From Saccoglossus kowalevskii (lineage: Eukaryota > Hemichordata > Enteropneusta > Harrimaniidae): a stretch of 28,686 nucleotides of DNA. The position numbers and the translations under genes were made by a program. The DNA lies in the NCBI RefSeq assembly GCF_000003605.2, contig NW_003116450.1:436575-465260 (forward strand), in the 5' to 3' direction. Shown here one piece after another: positions 12,901-21,900 of this stretch (positions are counted from its first letter, which is position 1; each line of letters starts with the position of its first letter). The notes below the pieces were generated by a model, which was given only the letters and a program-made list of their open reading frames with translations, was not told the DNA's origin and searched no databases.

Positions 12901-15900
12901 TTATTTATGCATATGTGAGAAATCTTGTATAAACAGTGAGGTGCAGTTTTTAATCAATACAAGAATAAAATAAAAATATTGACATGCAAAATTTTGAAAC
13001 CAACTCATTGAACTTGACATAAATGAATCAGGGTAAGTATCAGATTTATACTATTGTTTGAAATTACTTGTAAATAAATTTGTATGACAATTATACCATA
13101 ATTGTTTCATGAAACAACATCCTTTTTAATATTAACACAAGCCAAATATCAGTCATATATTTTTTATCACAGTTTCCACAGAAAAATGTAATGAATTACT
13201 CCAAATTTGCTCTAATAGTTGCATATGATGAGTTGAAATAATTGACAGAATTGTATATGGTCAAAGTACCGGTAAGTCGTATTTAATTGATCCAAAACAC
13301 AATAAATGCAAATATTGAATTATGCGCACTTATATTGGACGATTAGATAAGAAATTATAATATAACCCTTTGGCCAAGCCAACATTGTAAAGATTGAGTG
13401 AAACTTACATTATTCATGAAAGGACAATTCGCAGATTGGCAAATAAAAACATGCTGAATAACTATATATGAGTAACGTGAATATAAATCAATAAACATAA
13501 ACAAGGACATGTCGGATTATTGTGAGAAGAACATGCTAAAAACAAACATAATAGATGTCGCTATGGTAACCATTAACGAGATACAATACACAGTATTTAT
13601 GACAACACATGGAAGAAGAGAACTGATGAAACAAGAATGAGTCACTAACCCTGATCGCTTGACAGAGAACGAATATCTAGAGACCCTCTACGCAACCCAC
13701 GTATATCAACAGAACCACGCCGTGCAAATCCATATATGGTTTCTATCGTCAACAGCACAAAACGATTGATGTCATCACAGAGCATGAGATACAAGTATGT
13801 AATGGTAGATGAATATACAAACTGAGGCATGGTGCTAATATAAAAATTATTTATGTACTGCATGGCCACCATTAACCTATTCACCACCAGTTTTTCTCGC
13901 CCAAATTTTTCTGCACTTTTTTTTCTTATACATTGTATTCTTCAATATTTCTAGAAATAGATTCTAATTTTGAAGCCAACAGACAAAATTTGAGTAAATT
14001 TTTATTCCAAAAATTTGGTTATTTTCATCCCGATCTTCTGAAGAAAAGTGCAGACTATAAACTGGACTATTTTGTAAATTTGTGATGAGAAAAAGGAACT
14101 GGTGGTGAAATGGTTAAGACCACAAAAAACACATCATTCTGTTTCTGTTTCTGGTTCTGAGCTGTTGAAAAAAATTGTGCAGTGAGTGTCATTTTTTTTC
14201 CATGTTTTCTTTCATGTTAGAGAAAAAAAAAAAAACTTGTGACTGACACTTTTTGAACTGAAACTCAAGCATTACTTAAATAATTGCATGCTTTGCCAGG
14301 AAATTAATGTTTTATGATGGGGTAAATTTGCAAAACAACAAAACAAATTTAGGCAATTTATGTCAAAGTTTATAGTGTAAATGACATGCATTAACCCAAG
14401 TTGTGGATTTCAGAGTAAATGTATACATTTTTCAAATTAAAAGTAATTCACAATATATCACAGAACCAAAAACATTTTCAAAATTTGACACGAGCAGCAC
14501 TATTTAAAAAAATGACATTATTAAGCAAAGCACTGACAAAAAAAAAAAAAGGACTGTAGTGGAAAAATGAAGCAGATGATTGCTAATGAGAGATCAACAA
14601 ACAGAAAACAAGCAAACACTGTTGAAGTTACTATGGCAATGGTCATCAGTTGTGAAATCGTATTTGGAGAATGTGCCCTCAGTGTTGGAAATATAACAAC
14701 CTAAAGTGACCTTATTCTGATATCATCAGATCTGAATCTCTTACTTCAAATCGTTTTCCAGAATAATGACTGCCAAATAGTTTCATTTAAAATCCCCCCA
14801 AGAGAGAAAGAAAAAGGCTTGGCATATCATTTATTTTTTAACTTGCTCCCATGGTTGTCTCGGGAGATCCTTTTTTCAATTTCCCATTAAAATGCCATTG
14901 CTACAAATAGGGTAGTACAATTTACACATCTCACAATAAAATGTGGTCTTACAAGGTCGATAGAAGTGAATAATTTGGGAGTATAGACCAAGAGATGAAG
15001 GAGAAAGAGATAATGAAGACGAGAGAATGGGAAAAGAGAGACAAACACCTACATTGTAAACTTCATAAAACAAACGCAAAGACCACCTTCAACAAAATGC
15101 AATTTTTAGAACTATATGCAAGTTTTACAAGTAATTAGACAAACAAGGTACAAAAAGTGTATCTTGACATCAAAATAATTTATGTTGCTCTTAAAGTGAA
15201 TGTTGACCTCAAACCTTAAAGTGTACGTTGACCTAAATGTGTATGTTAACATAAAACTATGAAATCATATGAACTGCGTTTTCCATATATGTATATGCAT
15301 TGCTTTATTTCTTTTAGGTATGTATTGTTTGTAAAATGTTCCATCTAATCATGTATTGCATAAAACTGGTGCAATGAACCTTGGTTTGGTACTGATCAAT
15401 CGGAAAGTAAATCTAACTGAATTAACAAGTTTTGTGTAGCACTCACCATTTGGTAGCTCTGCCCCATCCTTGTATTTCTCTAACTGGTTGCTGTCAGAAG
15501 TGTAATTTGTACCCTTTCTGACGAAGACATGATGACGCACTTTGCTGCAAAATATAAGAACATTCACACATCAGTAGAATAGAATAGAATAGAATAGAAT
15601 AGAATAGAATAGAATAGAATAGAATAGAATAGAATAGAATAGAATAGAATAGAATAGAATAGAATAGAATAAAATAGAATAGAATAGAATAGAATAGAAT
15701 AGAATAGAATAGAATAGAATAGAATAGAATAGAATAGAATAAAATAACATAAAAAAAGATAACATACAATATAAAAGAATAGCACAGAGAATAGAATGGA
15801 AGATAAGAGAAATAGAAAAGAGAATAGCATAGATATATAGAATAGAACTAGAAGAAAAAAAAGAATATAATAGAAACCAATAGAATAGAACAGATTAGAA

Positions 15901-18900
15901 AATTTCTAAGTTAATTCCGTTATAACAATTTGTTGAGACACATGTTTATAGTTTATAGTTTTGACCAGTTTACTGTCCTTCTGTCTGTGTTTGTCTTCTC
16001 GCTGAAAGTGGAAGCAAAATGGAAGCATGCCATCTTCACAATATATGATAACATCTTACATTATTTTATCAACTGCAGTGTACCTCCCTCGCGTGAGATA
16101 TCAACTTTTGTAAGCAGATAATAAAAACGTAACATACCCTCCATAACCGAGAACTGGTGTAACATGAACATTCTGTAATAGACTGTCACCGTTCTTCCGT
16201 CTTGTATAAAAAGTACCTTCCCACATCTGTTGAGAACAAATCAGAAAAATTTCCCTAGGACTGAATTGTGGCACATGAAAATCACACAAACGATGTCACT
16301 TCATGTTGACGTTAATTCAAACAAGCAGCCTGTCGGCTGAGATAGCCCCGCTGTTAGCAATGCACATTTTAATTAAAGAACAGAAGATATCATTAGAAAA
16401 TGAACAATATGTAGCCTTGCTGTTCTCAACAAGAATTCAAAAATATCACTTTTCAACAAAAATGACAAAAATAAACATCAAAATTAGATAATTGAATATA
16501 TCACTACAAAATTAACAAATTTGAAAGAGGTCCACATGTAGTACCTTTATATGTAATATAAAAGCAATCAGACTTGTGGTTTTTAACAAGAAAATATCAC
16601 TTTTTACCAAAAATTACAAAAATATGCACCAAAATTAGAGAATTAAAGATATCATCACGAAATGAACACTTTTGAGAGAGATCCACATGTACATGTAGTA
16701 CCTATATATGTAATATCAAAGCAAATATCACTTTTTACCATAAATGACAAAAATATTCACCAAAATTAGAGAATTAAAGATATCATTACAAAATGAACAA
16801 ATCAGAGAGAGGTCCACATGTAGTACCTATATATGTAATATCAAAGCAATTGAACTTGAGTGTTTTAACAAGAAGTCGAAAATATAATTTTTCACCAAAA
16901 ATGACAAAAATATTTACCAAATTTAGAGAATTGAAGATATCATCATGAAATGAACAAATCTGAGAGAGATCTACCCAAGGTACATATACACCAAGTATCA
17001 AAGCATTCAGGCTTGTAGTTTTCAAGAAGAAGTCGAAAAAGTAAAACACAGACACAGAGGACGACGGACAATTACTGATAAGATAAGCTCCGCTCGACAA
17101 AGTCGTCAGCGGAGCTAATAAAAAGAAAGTAAACAAAAACTAGAACAGTAATTTACACAACAGTTGGGATATTTAAATAATGCTTTGTTCAGGCAGTGAA
17201 TAACATGATTAAAATCTAATGAAGGTTCCATTTTTTATCTATTTTTTTTATTTTCATATTTATTATTTTCTTCAATTTTACTTTCCCTAATAAGTTTATT
17301 ATATATTGTATCAAGGTCGCCAAAACCACATATAAAAAAAAAGGCATTATGGACAAGTAAATCCGAAAAATAGTCATAAATAAAACATAATTAATAAAAT
17401 ATAAAAATTTAATTTAAAAAAAATTAAATAAAAAAATATTGGAGCCTATATCCACACCTGATTTTAATCAGTGTTGGTAGTGAAGTTTCTTGGGATTTAC
17501 TACAAAAAGCCATAGTGAAGTACTATCGTAGAACCCTAATAGAAGTCGCACCCATTCATTTTGAACAATTGAGAACCAAAAATTCACCATTTCTTATATG
17601 TGTAGATGCTCTAATAGAAGTCGCATCCCCTGTGTTGCATTGTACCATTTTAATAGAAGCCACGGCTTCTAATACAGATTTTACAGTAGTAATACTAGAA
17701 ACCATGGTTTTATCATCTGTGCACTTTGTCTACATTTGATCTGTTTTACATGTTGAACATGATTACCGTATGTTCTATTTTTAGTAAAGATCTTGTAAGC
17801 ATGACAAATGTTATACGGTACATTTATTTTCCAAAGGTTGAATTTTGTAGGAGCTTTAAGAAATTAATGAATCCATCGCGAATTTAAACAAGAAATGTCA
17901 TGACATGACAGTGTCCCTCTTAGTTAAACAGTGAACAGAACTGAACAGCATTTGTTTAGAAAAATGGCCACCAGTCAGCCGAAAAACAAAATGGCAAGCA
18001 TAAAGGTCTCTTCATGTCTAATTTTGAATGTGATCAGCCCATGCATGTCTAAAATAGAGGTGGGCACGGATGAACACGCTCACAGGTCAATCTATAAGTC
18101 TGTTTTCAGACTGTGGCTCAATGGGGACTAATTAATGTATACCATTAACCCAATGTTGATTTTGACCAGCAGGAAATAGGACATTACATTCATTTGATGC
18201 AAAATAAAAAAAGAAATTTTATAAAAAAACATAAAAATGTGCAAACTGTCTTTTGGTGAAAAAGATTATCACATTTAAAGTGACATAATTTCTCTGCTTA
18301 TTTTGAACCATTTATCCAAGTTTTTGATAAAATAAGAAAACTGCAATTAATCCAACAAATCTAAACATTAGCGATGCTGCCACCCATCTACATTACAGCA
18401 GTGCTCCATCACTAGAGGGCACTGTTTAAAGAAATCAACATAATTCTGATTTGCATTTCAATGTGAAAATTATAAGCAAGAAATGACATCAAGCAAGAAC
18501 GCAGCTAACACAATTTGGAGGTGGAATTTATGAAATAGTGATAAATGATTCCCTGTGATGGATGATTTGAAAGTTTGATGAAAAGACATATTTTTGGAAT
18601 TTTAAACTTTTAATTAGTTGTATGTATTTTGAACAATTTGCAATTCAAAATGGCCACCAGGGAATCATGAAATTAATATTTCCATGAAAATAAGTTTGAG
18701 TAGCCTACTTTTTTATTATTTTTTTATCATTTAAATTTAGATTACAAGCTTTTGCTTGGCGAAGTTTGCATTATTACTCGTAATACCTACATCCATTCTC
18801 AGCTTGTTACTGTATAAACGAATATACTCACTTTTCCCTTTTTTAATTGCGAATACATTGTATCTAGAATTTCTTGTTTGTTTTTATCACTTTTCGTGAG

Positions 18901-21900
18901 TCCGTCAGTCCTTTTACCGATTATTTCATCTGTAGTGTAACCCGTCAATCGCTCATATGCAGGATTAACGTACTGAATCTCGTGGTCATTACTTGTGATT
19001 TCAATAATGTCCGACACGCTGTCTAAAGCAGCAAATACAGCATTAGCAGTCCTACAAGAAATAAGATAAATCAGATTATGATTCTGGCAGTTAAAACAAT
19101 TGAATTTAGCTGTTGCTAAAAATCCATAGATGTGTTCAAATGTATTACGGAAATCTTATTTGAAAAATGTGCATCGTATTTACACCACACTTTTTTTTTT
19201 TTCTTTTTTTTACATCTAATGCAGCAACAATGTAGTGCATGGCAGGAATAAAATTTTGTTTTGATTTCGTAGACATTTTCGGGATTTTATATTTTACTAA
19301 CTCGATCACTGTAAATTATTACGAGTATACTGCAAAGTATACACTCAGGCAGCATGGGATCACATAGACCTTTGCTACATGTACACATCAGTTGTTGTGC
19401 TCACCGCACTGCCTTTGCATATACTTTGCGGTATTCTTGTAATAACCTCATAAAATAACAATTTGTTGATATAAGGAGTTTGACCGCGACATATAACGCA
19501 TAAAAGCACCTAGACGAGTATCGTGCTTTCTAAAAGGTTGGTTTTGTAAAATTTTGAGTTATATGACAATTCCACATTTTATACGAGTCATTGCAATGTT
19601 TATAAATTAAATAGATTTCCTCAGTTATTTCCCGATCTTGGACACCAATAAGTTCATTATATACTGCATGATCAATATATCAATTTTTAAAAAAAAATAT
19701 ATTGAGAGAAACATTTTTTTGCTTTACAATTTAAACACTGCATGTGTAAGGAAGGTACTAGCCTGGTACCATATTTTACCATTCAATGGGTAAATTGTGC
19801 CTGAATCACAAAAATCTTGAATTAATCCTACAATTTTGGGTCATCAACCTTTTCACCACCAGACTGTCTTGCCCAAATTTCCTCACTTTTTTCTCATATT
19901 CTTCAATATTTTTGGAAATGAACCCTAATTTTGGAGCCAACTGATAAAATTTGAGTGAATTTTCTGTCCCAATCGCATTTTTGTCCCAATATCTGAAGTA
20001 AAGGGCAGACTATAATTGGGACTATTTTCTGAAAATGTGCTGAAAAGAGGGAACTGGTGGTGAAAAGTTCTAATAATTATAAACATGCAACGTCATAAAG
20101 AATGGGATGTCACACTTTCGTCGTTATGGCAACTATCAGTCGATATAATGCACAAGGAAAACATATGAAAATAAGCATAATAAAATTAAAAGCATGTTGA
20201 ATTTTCCAGAATGAGAAGGTGAAATCTTAGCACTGTTGCGGAGAGGGTAGGACCCATGGACCAATAGGATGCTTACCAGGCCGCTTAGAAACTAGAGAAC
20301 CGGAACTTGTCTATTTCTTTTATAAGTCACTATTGATATCCAGTATTAAGTTTACAAAAGTATACTTTATACTCTGATTTTGTTACCAAACAACTGTTGG
20401 TGATCAGAAACATGTAATTTTAGTTGTGTGTGAATATATCAAATTCAAACTATTAAAATATCACAATACATATGTTTTATTTAAACCTAAATTTGATCTA
20501 TGGCACCAAAATTGGCCAAATTGTTATTGCAAATAATTGGCCAAATATAAAAACAAAATTTGACTTTTTCTTTTTATTTCTGTAAGTTATGAAAATTCAT
20601 AGCTGTGACAATTTCTGCAAGGTCCTACCCACACAGAGCGTTTTTGGCAAAATGTTGCTTTCACAAACGTTAGTGATGTTTATTTACAAACCATAGTTTA
20701 TGTCGTAACCGCACTTCGCCATGCTCTAACTGTATCAATTCATTGAGACAAGCTCCTGTATTGGGATTCTCAACATATCTTTTGTTAAATCCAGCATTCA
20801 AAAGTGGTAGAATTGAAGGCTCTTCTTTTTCAGATGCACTGTTTAAAAAAAGGAAATCAAAATTAAAATATCAATTTATTTTACAACAAATAAAAATAAA
20901 AGCATTCAATGAAAGTTTAATTTCAGTTCACAGCATGACACATACACGCATGTTAAAAAAAGTACATTAACACTAGTGAGATGAGTTATTATCTGTAAGT
21001 TTCTGCCGCTTCGTAGTTTTCAATATGCTTGGATAAACGTGTTATATGAGAAACACCACAAATGAGTAGAACCGTACGGGGGCGTTGACATGCACGTTCG
21101 TGTCAATAGATTTCAAAAACAAGTAAGATGCTATCATATTTTTTTTTCATACTTTCAACATTTACAAATCTTTCACTTCACTGTAGAAATATGCCTGCGA
21201 TAAAAAATGTAATCCGACAATATTCTCTCTCTGTTTGACGTCAGCAGACGTTTATGACTATATCACCAGAGTAGCGTCAATACTCTTGGAAATAATTGTA
21301 TATAATTATTCAACATGAAATAAAAGGGTGCATTCAGTATTAAAATAATACTGTTTAAACTTGCTGTAATCAGATTCTTCATCAAAACAACAGTTCAACA
21401 ACCCTTCATAATTTAATTTCAAGAGTTCAACTGATGAAGCGCTTGCTGCTCTTATGATGACACAATTTTCTGGCATTATCTCTTCTAGCCTACATTACAT
21501 TTTCACTGTGAATAAATAAAGTGCGAAATTTTACACATGACCAGCTTCAACTATTCACCCCGGGTGCTATATTTGGCAGCCATTTTGATCTGAAAATCGT
21601 GAAAATCTAGAGTTATCAGATTCTTAATTGAAAAACGAGTACCCGGTATAGTAACTTTCATTTTCACATAATCTGGTCAAGTTTATTTGAAACTAGTCCG
21701 AACCTACAAGGACCGCTGAAAAGTCAGCCCCAGTTCTCATTTAATTTGTATTTTTAAATAGTCAGAATTACGAATAACTTACGAAAGCTCCTGCATCAAC
21801 AAAAATCACAAAAACATTTTCATGATATTATATGTTGCAAACCTTACAGCTGAAGAGTCAAGTATGTAACTGGAAATATATCCTCGGTTCTACACAATGT

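Noticed and set aside
15494-15830. Overlapping minus-strand open frames of repeated Ile-Leu-Phe-Tyr-Ser
   Set aside because: They are the ATTCT microsatellite read in three frames; a five-base unit without stops is open in every frame.
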